This document shows, piece after piece, positions 32,127 to 43,120 of a stretch of 64,000 nt of DNA. The translations under genes and the position numbers were made by a program. Below the pieces are notes generated by a model. The model was not told the DNA's origin, did not search any database, and saw only the letters and a program-made list of their open reading frames with translations. Origin of the DNA: Streptomyces sp. NBC_00459 (GTDB taxonomy: Bacteria > Actinomycetota > Actinomycetes > Streptomycetales > Streptomycetaceae); assembly GCF_036013955.1 (NCBI RefSeq), contig NZ_CP107903.1:4154001-4218000 (forward strand), in the 5' to 3' direction. The stretch's first letter is position 1. Every line of letters begins with the position of its first letter.

Positions 32127-32335
32127 CCGAGCCGATTGGCCCCTTCCGGAAGTCGTCGTACTCCGGACAGGAGAACAACTGCGTTGAGGTTGCCACCCGT
32201 GGCATAGGCGGCCGAGCCGTGCGCGACAGCAAGAACCAGGCCGACGGCCCACTGCTCACCTTCGCCCCGGGCGGCTGGCAGGCCTTCCTGGTCGGCGCCA
32301 AGACCGACGGCTTCGACCACTCCGCGCGGGGCTGA
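32123..32335 (+). CDS. DUF397 small protein, tandem copy A
   Basis: A 70-residue DUF397 protein: PFRKSSYSGQENNCVEVATR, GGRAVRDSKNQADGP and LTFAPGGWQAFLVGAK. GTG start overlapping the XRE stop (GTGA), so the two are coupled. Copy B follows 23 bases later. Confidence 0.93.
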   Translation: MTEPIGPFRKSSYSGQENNCVEVATRGIGGRAVRDSKNQADGPLLTFAPGGWQAFLVGAKTDGFDHSARG

Positions 32336-32358
32336 CCCTCGTCTAAGGAAGACACAAC

Positions 32359-32571
32359 GTGACCGAGGTTGTAGGCCCCTTCCGGAAGTCGTCGTTCTCC
32401 GGTGCGGAGAACAACTGCGTCGAGGTCGCCGACACCACCACCGGCGGCCGAGCCGTGCGCGACAGCAAGAACCAGGCCGACGGCCCACTGCTCACCTTCG
32501 CCCCGGGCGGCTGGCAGGCCTTCCTGGTCGGCGCCAAGGCCGACGACTTCGGCCGATCCACGCGAGGCTAG
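32359..32571 (+). CDS. DUF397 small protein, tandem copy B
   Basis: A 70-residue near-duplicate of copy A. The 236-base offset includes the AAGGAAGACACA leader before each GTG, so the copy arose by tandem duplication of gene plus ribosome binding region. Differences cluster at residues 4-7 and 24-28 (TTTGG for GIGG), while the C-terminal half is nearly identical. Confidence 0.93.
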   Translation: MTEVVGPFRKSSFSGAENNCVEVADTTTGGRAVRDSKNQADGPLLTFAPGGWQAFLVGAKADDFGRSTRG

Positions 32572-32656
32572 CGCCGTGAACAGCGGGTTCTCGACGCCCG
32601 CCTGGATGCGCTGAGGCCCTCCAGGTTAGCCCGCTCGACAGAAAGAGCCCTGCCGC

Positions 32657-32947
32657 ATGTCGTCCGAACCCGGGAGTCCGCAGGGCCCCGAGTGGCAGAC
32701 CGTCTGCCGTGTCTGTGGGTACGACGACGGTGTGGAGCCCTTCTGGGAGCAGGGCTGGCCCAACGAGGGTGCCATCTGCCCGTGCTGCGGCAACGAGCCC
32801 GATGTAAGCGACGTCAGCGTCACGGGGCTCCGCACCTATCGCGGTTACTGGCTCGGCCAGGGCGCCCCATGGTTCTCACCGGGTTCCCGGCCGAAGGACT
32901 GGGACCTGCTGGAGCAGGTGACCCGCATTCCGGCCGAGTGGCGCTGA
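32657..32947 (+). CDS. CPCC-type zinc ribbon protein
   Basis: A 96-residue protein with two cysteine pairs, CRVC near residue 17 and CPCC near residue 42, which should bind one zinc as a zinc ribbon. A Trp-rich C terminus follows (YRGYWLGQGAPWF, RPKDWDLLEQ). This fits the small cysteine-rich CPCC family of unknown function. ATG at 32657; a clear ribosome binding site is not seen. The 141 bases after it are empty. Confidence 0.75.
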   Translation: MSSEPGSPQGPEWQTVCRVCGYDDGVEPFWEQGWPNEGAICPCCGNEPDVSDVSVTGLRTYRGYWLGQGAPWFSPGSRPKDWDLLEQVTRIPAEWR

Positions 32948-33088
32948 CCGCCCAGCCGGAAGCCGGAATGCGGGGCCGGTCTGCTGAGCCAACGGAACCG
33001 AGCGTCCGGGGCCTCGAAACGAACGGCACCCGGAAGAACCCGCACACCTCCACATGCGCTCACCGCCCACCCGTGATCGGATGCTGTC

Positions 33089-34855
33089 GTGGACCGGCAG
33101 CGGGCCGGCGACGAGAGCGCGGGCGAGGGTAAGGGCGAGAGCGAGGACCTGGGCGTGGAAGCGCCTGAGGGTGGTCCGGGGTTCTGGCACGTCTGGTCGG
33201 CGCGGGTGCGTGAGCTGCTGGGGCAGATCCTCGACGGGACGCCCGCCGCCATCGCCGTCCTCGACACCGAGCTGCGCTTCCGGTACGTCAACGCCACCCT
33301 CGCGCACATGAACGGCGTACCGGCCAAGGAACACATCGGGCGTACCGTCGCCGAGGTCGTTCCGGGCGTCGATCCCCGCGAGGACGTGCTGCGGGCCGTC
33401 ATCGCCGACGGCATCCCGCGCGAGACGATCTCCAGCGGTCACACCCAGGCCGACTCCCCCCTGGAACGCCGCTACTGGCACGGCGCCTACCACCGGCTGA
33501 AGCAGGACGGCCGGACCCTGGGCATCGTCGGCATCGTGCTGGAGATCTCGGCCGCCCGGCAGGAGCAGCGCGAGCTGGAGCGGGCCCGTGAGCGCCTCGC
33601 CCTGCTCGACGAGGCCGCCACCCGTGTCGGTACCACCCTGGACATGGACACCACCTGCCAGGAGCTGGCCGAGTTCCTGGTGGCGAAGCTCGCCGACGCC
33701 GCCACCGTGAAGGTCCTCCCCGAGCACGGCACCAGTCGGACGCCCCGCGACGGATCGCTTCGGCTGCGCCGGGCGGCGCTGGCCGCTGTGCCCGAGCTGG
33801 AAGTGGTGATGCGGCCCCTGGGGCGGCCCGGCGAGTACGTCGACCATCAGCCCGGCTCGTCCGTCGTCCGCTGTCTGGAGGCCGGACGGCCGGTGATCGA
33901 CAACCTGATGGACGAGCAGGACATCGGCCGCGCCGCCGCCCACACCGGCAACGTCGGCGCCTACCTGGCCGCCGGTATCCACTCCGCCCTGATCGTGCCG
34001 CTGACGGCCCGCGGCCACGACGTGGGCACCGTCACCATGGTCCGGGCGGGCGACTCGCCCCTGTTCGACGAGACCGACGCCGTGATCGCCCAGGACCTGG
34101 CCGGCCGGGCCGCCATCAGCCTCGACAACGCCCTCCGGTACACCGCCGAGCACAACGCCGTCGTCCAGTTGCAGCGCGCCCTGCTGGCCGAGCCGGGCCG
34201 GCCGCACCCGGACATCGATGTCGCCTACCGCTACCGGCCCGCCGGGCGGGGTGTGCTCGTCGGCGGGGACTGGTACGAGACCGTCGCCCTCGACGACGGA
34301 CGTACGCTGCTGGCCCTCGGTGACGTGATGGGCCACGGTCTGGAGGCCGCCGTAGCGATGAGCCGCTACCAGGCCATGCTGCGCGTGGTCGCCGCCCGTG
34401 AACCCGGCCCCGACCGCATCCTGCTCGAACTCGACCACCTGCTGCACACCACCGCCGCCGACCGCCCCGCGACCTGCGTGATCGCCATCGCCGACCCCGG
34501 CAGGGGCATCTGCACCTACGCCAGCGCCGGACACCTCCCACCCGTCGTCTTCCGCCCCGACGGCCGGGCCACGCTCCTCCCCGTCCCGCCCGGACCGCCC
34601 CTGGGCACCGGCCACAGCCGCTACGTGTCCTTCACGGCCCCCTGCGAGCCGGGCCACACCCTCCTCCTCTACACCGACGGCCTGATCGAGCGCCGCCACG
34701 AGGACATCGACGCCTCCCTGCGCCGCCTCACCCGCATCCGTGGCTGCCCGGCCCCCGAGGACCTCCTCGACCTGGTCCTCGACCGGGTCGCCCCCGCCGA
34801 CCCGGAGGACGACATCGCGCTGGTCGCCGCCAGGTACAACGGGGGCGGAAGCTAG
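33089..34855 (+). CDS. PAS-GAF-SpoIIE serine phosphatase
   Basis: A 588-residue signalling protein. PAS domain at about 45-155 (TPAAIAVLDTELRFRYVNATLAHMNGVPAKEHIGRTVAEV), GAF domain about 165-345 (ALLDEAATRVGTTLDMDTTCQELAEF), SpoIIE/PP2C domain about 365-585, with metal-site motifs GGDWYE, GDVMGHG, ASAGHLPP, LLYTDGLIE and DDIALV. It should dephosphorylate an anti-anti-sigma factor in response to a small ligand or redox cue. GTG start at 33089. No partner is adjacent. Confidence 0.9.
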   Translation: MDRQRAGDESAGEGKGESEDLGVEAPEGGPGFWHVWSARVRELLGQILDGTPAAIAVLDTELRFRYVNATLAHMNGVPAKEHIGRTVAEVVPGVDPREDVLRAVIADGIPRETISSGHTQADSPLERRYWHGAYHRLKQDGRTLGIVGIVLEISAARQEQRELERARERLALLDEAATRVGTTLDMDTTCQELAEFLVAKLADAATVKVLPEHGTSRTPRDGSLRLRRAALAAVPELEVVMRPLGRPGEYVDHQPGSSVVRCLEAGRPVIDNLMDEQDIGRAAAHTGNVGAYLAAGIHSALIVPLTARGHDVGTVTMVRAGDSPLFDETDAVIAQDLAGRAAISLDNALRYTAEHNAVVQLQRALLAEPGRPHPDIDVAYRYRPAGRGVLVGGDWYETVALDDGRTLLALGDVMGHGLEAAVAMSRYQAMLRVVAAREPGPDRILLELDHLLHTTAADRPATCVIAIADPGRGICTYASAGHLPPVVFRPDGRATLLPVPPGPPLGTGHSRYVSFTAPCEPGHTLLLYTDGLIERRHEDIDASLRRLTRIRGCPAPEDLLDLVLDRVAPADPEDDIALVAARYNGGGS

Positions 34856-34900
34856 AATTCCGGCCGGTCGACGAGGCCGACGAGCGGGAGCGGGGAAGTC

Positions 34901-35425
34901 ATGACAGCGGACCGAACAGAACATGCGGCAGAACACGCGGCAGAACCTGCGGAGAAGGCCGAACGCTTCGAGGTGACCCGAGCCATAGCCGCACCCGCGA
35001 CCCGGATATTCGACGTGCTGTGCGACCCCAACGGGCATGTGGCGATCGACAGTTCGGGCATGCTCCAGTCCGCCGACGGCGAGGCCGTGCGCGCGGCCGG
35101 AGACTCGTTCGTCGTACACATGGACCGCGAGGCGCTGAACGACCGGCCGATGGGCCGCTACGACGTCACCGTGGAGATCACCCGGTTCGAGCAGGACACG
35201 CTCATCGAGTGGACGCCGACCCACCCCGCCTTCCAGCCCTCCATCAACCACCGCTTCGGCTACCGGCTCCGCCCCACCGCGGACGGCACCGAGGTGACCT
35301 CGTACTACGACTGGAGCCTCATCCACGAGCGGTACCGGGCCGCCGGGATCTTCCCCATCCTCCAGGAGTCCGCGCTGCGCGCCACGCTGGGGATTCTCGC
35401 CCGGACGGTCGAGCGGGAGGTCTGA
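34901..35425 (+). CDS. SRPBCC (START-like) family protein
   Basis: A 174-residue protein of the polyketide cyclase/dehydrase SRPBCC fold, which forms a deep pocket for a hydrophobic ligand. Signs are FEVTRAIAAPATRIFDVLCDPNGHVAIDSSG at the start of the fold, RYDVTVEITRFEQDTLIEW, and the long last helix ALRATLGILARTVE. The first 20 residues are Ala/Glu-rich. ATG with GGGGAAG upstream. Ligand unknown. Confidence 0.85.
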   Translation: MTADRTEHAAEHAAEPAEKAERFEVTRAIAAPATRIFDVLCDPNGHVAIDSSGMLQSADGEAVRAAGDSFVVHMDREALNDRPMGRYDVTVEITRFEQDTLIEWTPTHPAFQPSINHRFGYRLRPTADGTEVTSYYDWSLIHERYRAAGIFPILQESALRATLGILARTVEREV

Positions 35426-35559
35426 CAAGTACGGAAGGTTGACCAGTACCTGACGTGATGCCTGTGGGGCCGCTGTTAGTCTCGTGACCGTTGTCATGGG
35501 GGGACAGCCGGGGGGCTGGACCATCTCTTTCCGTCCAGCCGCTGTCCAGGAGACCCGCA

Positions 35560-38500
35560 TTGGCCCGTCGCCGCCGTACCGCTGCCGCTTCCCGTGGCCT
35601 CATAGCCGCGCTCGCGGTTCTCACCGTGACCGCCGGTCCCGGCCCGCTCTCCGTCCCGGCGGGCGCGGAGACCACCGCCGCCGCAGGCGGCGCGGACACC
35701 GTCTTCCAGTCGGACCGGTACGTCCCGCGCCACGACCGCCTGTACTCCGCCGGTCCGAGCGGCTACCTCCACGCGCAGGAAGGCCGGTCCGGCTACCTCT
35801 GGACCTCGTACGGCACCGGTACGACCACTGAGCTGGGCGAACTGCCCCGGGTGGAGTCGGCCGCGTACCTCGGCTCGTCGTCCGACACCGTGACCGACGT
35901 CGTCTCGTCGGCCGAGAAGGTCGTCCTGCGGGACATGGCCGCCGGTACCAGCACCGACGTCGCGATCACCCACGGCACGTACTGGGGCACGTACGGCAGA
36001 CACGTACTGGCCCAGGCCCGGGACACGGCCGGCAACCGGATGCTGTGGCTGTACGGAGACGGGGCGCCCGCCGAAGGCACGACGGTCGACGGCTGGCCCA
36101 CCGGAATCACCGCCAACTTCACCGTCCTGGGCGGCGACAGCGGCACCGCTGTCATCAGCTACGCCCTCGCCGGCCAACGGCACCTGGCGCTGGTGGACCT
36201 GGCCGCCGCGAAAGTCACCGGTGACGTGGTGGTGTCCGCCGCTCCGACGGCCGTAGCGCTGAGCGCGGACCGGCTGGTGTGGTACGCCACCGTCACCACC
36301 GCCCACGTTCTGGACCGCGCCGACCTCTCGGCCGCCGAGACGACGGTGCCCCTGCCCGGCACCGGAGGCAACCCCTATGTGGGCATCGCCGGCCGCTGGC
36401 TGGTGGTCGCCCGTTCCGCGCCGGCTTCCAGCGACCTGGGCGACGTGTCCGGCCGACCGCTCATGGCCGTTCCGCTGGCGGGCGGCGACGCGCTCACCCT
36501 CCTCCGGCACGCGAACACGTCGGTCACCCCGACGCCCGACGGCGGCCTCCTGGTCGCGGGCGGCACCGACTCCGCGCACTGGGCGGTACGGAAGCTCTCC
36601 GACACGGGGGCAGGGACACCGACGCTGACGGAGGTGACCGCCGTTCCGCCGGTGGCCGCGGAGATCGACCGGCTGTCGCTGCAGAACGGCAACCTGGCCA
36701 CCGACGAGGCCGACAGCAGCGCCTACCCGAGCTTCTTCACCCGGCGGATCTCGACGACGGGTACGTCCTATTCGGCGGGCCCGCGGACCTGGCACATGTT
36801 CAGCACCTATGGGAGGACGGGCCCGTACTCCACCGGGGACGGGCGCACGCTGGTGGTCCACCCCGACTCCGCCCCCGACGGGCCGGGCTCGTCGGTCCAG
36901 TCCCTCGACGCCACCGACAGCGCGGGATTCTTCTTCCCCTCGACCGCCGGAACCGTCCTCGACGCCACCGGCCGCTACGCGATCGTCAACGGCACCTCCC
37001 CCGCCAAGCAGTACGTCGGCGACCTCGGCGTCTACACCGACCTCAAGCCCATCCTCACCCGCTCCGTCACCGCCGCCTCCGTCTGGGGAGCCACGCTGTG
37101 GACCCCGGGCACCGCCAAGGGTGTCGTCAACGCGCGGGACGTGCGGACCAACAAGACCACCGACACCGTGAACACCGGCGCCCCCTGCACGCCCAAGGAA
37201 CTCCAGGCCGTGGGCCGCTGGCTCTACTGGTCCTGCGGCCCGACCGCCTCGGCCGGCGTCTGGGACCGTACGACGAAGAAGAACATCCCGGTGCCGTCCG
37301 GCGAGGCGCTCCTCGGCGACGGCTATCTCGTACGCCACGACACCTCGGCCGGAGCCCTTCTCCTCACCGACTTCGCCGACGGCAGCGCGGCCACCCGGAA
37401 GATCGGCGACCTGGCGGCTGGCAACTCCAGTCTGCGTGGGGCGACTTGGACCGTCGACAAGTTCGGCGGCCCGGCGGCCTACGTCGACGCGGACCGGCGG
37501 ATCCACCTGGTGCCCAGCGGGGTCGCGCCCCAGCCGCTCGGCCTCGTCGAGTCCGAGGCGACCGACAACAAGCACGAGGGCGACGGGGACACCAACCCGT
37601 GGTGGCAGTGGCGCGGAGTGTTGAGCAGGCCCGCCGCCTCCTGGAAGGCCACGATCACCAGCAGGGCCACCGGTGCCCTGATCCGTACGTACACCGGCGG
37701 CGAGGCGGACAGCGCGCCGACGGTCCGCTGGAACCTGCGCGACAGCGCGGGCGTGCTGGTGCCCAACGGCGCCTACACGTTCAAGCTGACGGCCCCGCCG
37801 GCCGACGGCTCCGGAGCGGCGCTGACGATGTCACGCACGGTGAACATCTCCACCGCTGTCCCCGTCCGCCACGACTACATCAACAACTCCTGGGAGCCCG
37901 ACGGCATCGGCGACGTCGTCGGCCTCAAGCCGTCCGGTGTCATCAGCTACATCCCGGGCAACGGCAAGGGCGCGTTCGGCACCACCATGTCGGCCTCGGG
38001 CTGGCCCTCGACGGTGACCCTGGTCCCGTTCGGCGACCTGAACGGCGACCGCGACAACGACATCCTCGTCCGCTACACCAGCGGTGAACTGCGCGCCTAC
38101 CGGACCGGACACGCGCGGACCTTCACCACCAGCACCTCGTACACCTCGTTCGGCAAGGGCTGGAACCAGTACAACCTGCTGACCTACCCGGGCGACATCA
38201 CCGGCGACGGCCGCCCCGACCTGATCGCACGCAAGGCGTCCACCGGCGAGGTGTTCCTCTACAAGGGGGCCGGCGGGAACAGGCTGGCGGCACGCGTCCG
38301 CATCGCCGCGAACTGGTCGGGCTACAAGAAGATCGTGGGCGTCGGCGACCTCAACGGCGACGGCCACGGCGACCTGCTGGCCCAGGACACGTCCAACACC
38401 CTCTGGCGGTACGAGGGGACCGGCACCGGCGGCTTCAGCGCGCGGGTGAAGGTCGCCGCCGACTGGGGCTCGAACTACAACGCCGTCATCGGCATCGGCG

Positions 38501-38643
38501 ACATCACCGGCGATGCCAGGTCGGACATCGTCTCCCGGGACACGGCCGGCAACGTGTGGCGCAACTCCGGCAACGGCAAGGGGTCGTTCGGGCCCCGTAC
38601 GAGGATCGCGACGGGCTGGCAGGCGTACAAGGGCCTTTACTGA
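35560..38643 (+). CDS. Large secreted FG-GAP/VCBS repeat protein
   Basis: A 1027-residue exported protein. The signal peptide starts LARRRRTAAASRGLIAALAVLTVTAG and should be cut near PAGAETTA. Residues about 45-690 look like a beta-propeller-rich region. Residues about 700-765 contain a FlgD-like Ig fold (ATITSRATGALIRTYTGGE, NGAYTFKL). The last 260 residues carry calcium-binding FG-GAP repeats: DLNGDRDNDILVR, DITGDGRPDLIAR, DLNGDGHGDLLAQ, DITGDARSDIVSR. Role unknown; probably surface or matrix binding. The TTG at 35560 follows AGGAG by eight bases. Confidence 0.88.
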   Translation: MARRRRTAAASRGLIAALAVLTVTAGPGPLSVPAGAETTAAAGGADTVFQSDRYVPRHDRLYSAGPSGYLHAQEGRSGYLWTSYGTGTTTELGELPRVESAAYLGSSSDTVTDVVSSAEKVVLRDMAAGTSTDVAITHGTYWGTYGRHVLAQARDTAGNRMLWLYGDGAPAEGTTVDGWPTGITANFTVLGGDSGTAVISYALAGQRHLALVDLAAAKVTGDVVVSAAPTAVALSADRLVWYATVTTAHVLDRADLSAAETTVPLPGTGGNPYVGIAGRWLVVARSAPASSDLGDVSGRPLMAVPLAGGDALTLLRHANTSVTPTPDGGLLVAGGTDSAHWAVRKLSDTGAGTPTLTEVTAVPPVAAEIDRLSLQNGNLATDEADSSAYPSFFTRRISTTGTSYSAGPRTWHMFSTYGRTGPYSTGDGRTLVVHPDSAPDGPGSSVQSLDATDSAGFFFPSTAGTVLDATGRYAIVNGTSPAKQYVGDLGVYTDLKPILTRSVTAASVWGATLWTPGTAKGVVNARDVRTNKTTDTVNTGAPCTPKELQAVGRWLYWSCGPTASAGVWDRTTKKNIPVPSGEALLGDGYLVRHDTSAGALLLTDFADGSAATRKIGDLAAGNSSLRGATWTVDKFGGPAAYVDADRRIHLVPSGVAPQPLGLVESEATDNKHEGDGDTNPWWQWRGVLSRPAASWKATITSRATGALIRTYTGGEADSAPTVRWNLRDSAGVLVPNGAYTFKLTAPPADGSGAALTMSRTVNISTAVPVRHDYINNSWEPDGIGDVVGLKPSGVISYIPGNGKGAFGTTMSASGWPSTVTLVPFGDLNGDRDNDILVRYTSGELRAYRTGHARTFTTSTSYTSFGKGWNQYNLLTYPGDITGDGRPDLIARKASTGEVFLYKGAGGNRLAARVRIAANWSGYKKIVGVGDLNGDGHGDLLAQDTSNTLWRYEGTGTGGFSARVKVAADWGSNYNAVIGIGDITGDARSDIVSRDTAGNVWRNSGNGKGSFGPRTRIATGWQAYKGLY

Positions 38644-38698
38644 GACGCGGGGCCCCGCTGCTGCGACGCGGTCGCGGTCACCCGCTGACGCGGAGAAA

Positions 38699-38760
38699 TG
38701 CCTTCCGAACGAGGACGGCGGAGACCTTGGACAGGTCTCCGCCGTCCTCGTCGGAAGGCA
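38699..38760. terminator. Very long bidirectional terminator hairpin
   Basis: TGCCTTCCGA at 38699 begins an arm of 28 bases pairing with the arm ending GGAAGGCA at 38760. Pairing is perfect for 27 base pairs apart from one extra A, with a seven-base loop. It separates the FG-GAP gene from the convergent encapsulin operon. Confidence 0.88.
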
Positions 38761-38795
38761 CTTTCGCGGGCCCGGTCCTGACCGGGAAGCGCGGG

Positions 38796-40782
<1,987 letters not shown>

Positions 40783-40808
<26 letters not shown>

Positions 40809-41721
40809 GGAACTTGTCCACCTCGACGTCGTCGAGCACGGCGAGCGCGTCCTCGGTGAGCACCGCGAGCGAGCAGTACAGGGAGACCAGGTAGGAGGCG
40901 ATGGCACTGCGGTCGATCTGCATGAAGCGCACCGACAGCCCCATCCCCTGCTCGCCCGCGAGCCCGGGCTGGAACAGTCCGACCACGCCCTGGCGCGACT
41001 CACCGGTGCGCAGCAGCAGGAACTTGGTCTTCCCGTTCTCCAGCGGGACCTTGTCCGAGGGGATGATCGGCAGCCCGCGCCAGGTCAGGAACTGCGAGCC
41101 GAACATGCTCACCGTGGCCGGCGGAACACCGCGCCGGGTGCACTCCCTGCCGAACGCGGCGATCCCCTCCGGGTGGGTGAGGAAGAAGGCCGGCTGCTTC
41201 CACACCTTCGTGATCAGGGCGTCCAGGTCGTCCGGCGTGGGCGGCCCCGTCAGCGTGGAGATGCGTTGCGTGGGCGCCACGCTGCTCAGCATCCCGTACT
41301 CCGGGCTGTTGATCAGCTCGCCCTCCTGGTGCTCCTTCACCGCCTCGATGGTCAGCCGCAGCTGCTGTGCGGTCTGGTCGTGCGGGCTGGAGTACAGGTC
41401 GGCGATCCGGGTGTGCAGGTCCAGGACCGTCTGGACGGCCTTGAGCCGGTACTCCCGGGGCTCCTGCGAGTAGTCGACGAAGGTGTCGGGGAGCGGCGAC
41501 TCGTCATTGGTGTCGCACTCGATCTGCACCGACTCGGGGTGAACGACCCTGTTCACCCGGTAGATGCCTGCCTCGACCGGCACCCAGGACATCAGGTGCG
41601 TCAGCCAGCGAGGCGTGATGGAGGCCATCTGCGGAACGGTCTTGGTGGCGTTCGCCAGGGTCCGCGCCGCGTTGTCGCTCACCGACATCGATCGCGACGG
41701 TGGATTCACAGCCGTGGTCAT
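40783..41721 (-). CDS. Family 2A encapsulin shell protein (SrpI-like)
   Basis: A 312-residue shell protein with the HK97 capsid fold, forming an icosahedral protein nanocompartment. It matches the SrpI/family 2A group: N-terminal arm SVSDNAARTLANATKTVPQMASITPRWL, IYRVNRV, then HTRIADLYSSPHDQTAQQLRLTIEAVKEHQEGELINS and the C-terminal FMQIDRSAIASYLVSLYCSLAVLTEDALAVLDDVEV. Relatives enclose a cysteine desulfurase and are linked to sulfur storage or sulfur starvation. The ATG at 41721 has AAGGAG about eight bases upstream. The cargo gene overlaps its 3' end. Confidence 0.94.
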
Positions 41722-41821
41722 TCCGGCATCTCCTTTCCGCGCCCGAGAGACGGGCACGCGTCATGCGATGGGGGGCGAGAACATCGACGGCGACGCGCGC
41801 GGGTACATGCGCGGGCTTGCG

Positions 41822-41855
41822 CACGAGGAAGTGCACGAAGTACACGAGGAAGTGC
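41822..41855. promoter_or_regulatory. 13-base direct repeats with 21-base spacing upstream of the encapsulin
   Basis: CACGAGGAAGTGC occurs at 41822-41834 and 41843-41855, two helical turns apart, with a related CACGAAGTA between. The repeats lie 101-134 bases upstream of the encapsulin start and 109-142 upstream of the divergent LysR gene. LysR-type proteins often bind repeats on one helix face, so this is a candidate control site. Confidence 0.55.
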
Positions 41856-41951
41856 GCGGTCGAAATCTCTCGCACGAACTTTCCCACCCACCCTCCCAGC
41901 GGCGGCGGTAGCGGACCAATGCGTGTTTTCGAGGCTGTCATCGAAGCTGGC

Positions 41952-41957
41952 TATGAT
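41952..41957 (+). promoter_or_regulatory. -10 box of a leaderless LysR transcript
   Basis: TATGAT followed by six bases and the LysR ATG at 41964. No clear -35 is seen 17-18 bases upstream and no ribosome binding site exists, so the message is probably leaderless. Confidence 0.6.
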
Positions 41958-41963
41958 TCGCGG

Positions 41964-42866
41964 ATGATCGACCTGAGTCGACTGCGCGTGCTGGTGGCTG
42001 TCGCCCGTGAAGGTTCGATCACGGCTGCCGCCGAGGCCCTGCACTACGCTCAGCCGTCGGTGAGCCATCAGCTCGCCAAGCTTGAGGCCGAGGTCGGCGT
42101 ACCGCTGTTGCAGCGGATGGGGCGCGGTATCCGGCTCACCGACGCGGGCCGACTCCTGGTGGACCGTGCCGAGTCGATCCTCGAACAGGTCGAGTCGGTG
42201 CACGCCGAACTGGACGAACTGGCCGGGCTGCGCACCGGCCGGGTCCGCCTGGCCGCCTTTCCCTCGGCGCTGGCCACCCTGGTGCCACTCGCCGCCGCCC
42301 GTGTCACCGCCGAGCATCCCGGCATCGAGCTCATCCTGCGCGAGGCCGAACCCCCGGACGCGCTCAGCGCCCTGCGCAACAACGACGTCGACGTGGCGCT
42401 GATCTTCGAGCACGGCGACCCGCCCCAGCGCGACCGCCGCGACACCACCATGACATCGCTCCTCGACGAGCCGCTGTACATGGTCACACCGGCGGACCGC
42501 ACCTGGGACGGCCCCCGGGCGGAGCTGGCGACCTACGCCGGCACCCGCTGGATCGCCGGCTGCGAACGTTGCCGCGAACATCTCATCGCGGCCTGCGGAC
42601 GGGCCGGTTTCTCGCCGGTCGTCGAGTTCGAGACCGACGACTACGTCGCCGTACAGGCGCTTGTCGCGGCCGGCCTGGGCGTGAGTCTGCTGCCCGGCCT
42701 CACCCTCCTCGCCAACAGGCACCCAGGGGTCAGGCTGGACCGGATCCCCGGCATGCGCAGACAGGTCGTGGCCGCCGTGTACGGCAAACCGCCCGCGTCC
42801 CAACCCGCCCAGGTGTTCCTCGACGCGCTCAAGGCGACCCTGGCCGAACCGGACTGGCCGTCCTGA
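41964..42866 (+). CDS. LysR family transcriptional regulator
   Basis: A 300-residue LysR regulator. The winged helix covers residues 1-65 (LSRLRVLVAVAREGSITAAAEALHYAQPSVSHQLAKLEAEVGVPLLQRMGRG). The linker helix and the two-lobed effector domain (GRVRLAAFPSALATLVPLAA ... VAAGLGVSLLPGLTLL) follow. It is divergent from the encapsulin operon across a 242-base gap with direct repeats, so it is the likely local regulator. A sulfur or cysteine signal is a guess from context. Confidence 0.92.
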   Translation: MIDLSRLRVLVAVAREGSITAAAEALHYAQPSVSHQLAKLEAEVGVPLLQRMGRGIRLTDAGRLLVDRAESILEQVESVHAELDELAGLRTGRVRLAAFPSALATLVPLAAARVTAEHPGIELILREAEPPDALSALRNNDVDVALIFEHGDPPQRDRRDTTMTSLLDEPLYMVTPADRTWDGPRAELATYAGTRWIAGCERCREHLIAACGRAGFSPVVEFETDDYVAVQALVAAGLGVSLLPGLTLLANRHPGVRLDRIPGMRRQVVAAVYGKPPASQPAQVFLDALKATLAEPDWPS

Positions 42867-43120
42867 CAGCACGTGCCGACCGGCCCGCTCGCGAAGTGCC
42901 CGTCGCCCGTTGAACGGCGAGGGCGGGGCGGGGGCGGCCGGATCATCCCCCATGTACGCGTGCGTCGGGCGGTGAGCGTGCCGCCCACTGCCACCGTCGC
43001 CCCGACGCCGCCCCGACGGCGCACCAGCGCGTCCTGGCCGAACGGGCTACCGCTATGTCGCCGTGCGGGTCCGCGAGTTGGAGGGTGCCGGGCCCGAGGG
43101 GCGCTCAAGCAGTCGATCCG

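Noticed and set aside
32876..35560. An open minus-strand frame of about 890 codons opposite the PAS-GAF-SpoIIE gene
   Set aside because: It mirrors the codon third-position GC of the plus-strand genes, shows no domain and spans three real genes.
41564..41911. Short plus-strand frame with a repeated His-Glu-Glu-Val stretch
   Set aside because: The repeat is better explained as DNA-level direct repeats in a regulatory gap; the frame overlaps the encapsulin gene and has no family.
42873..43120. A gene in the gap between the LysR and phosphatase genes
   Set aside because: The only open frames are Arg/Pro-rich, without a ribosome binding site or any family resemblance.
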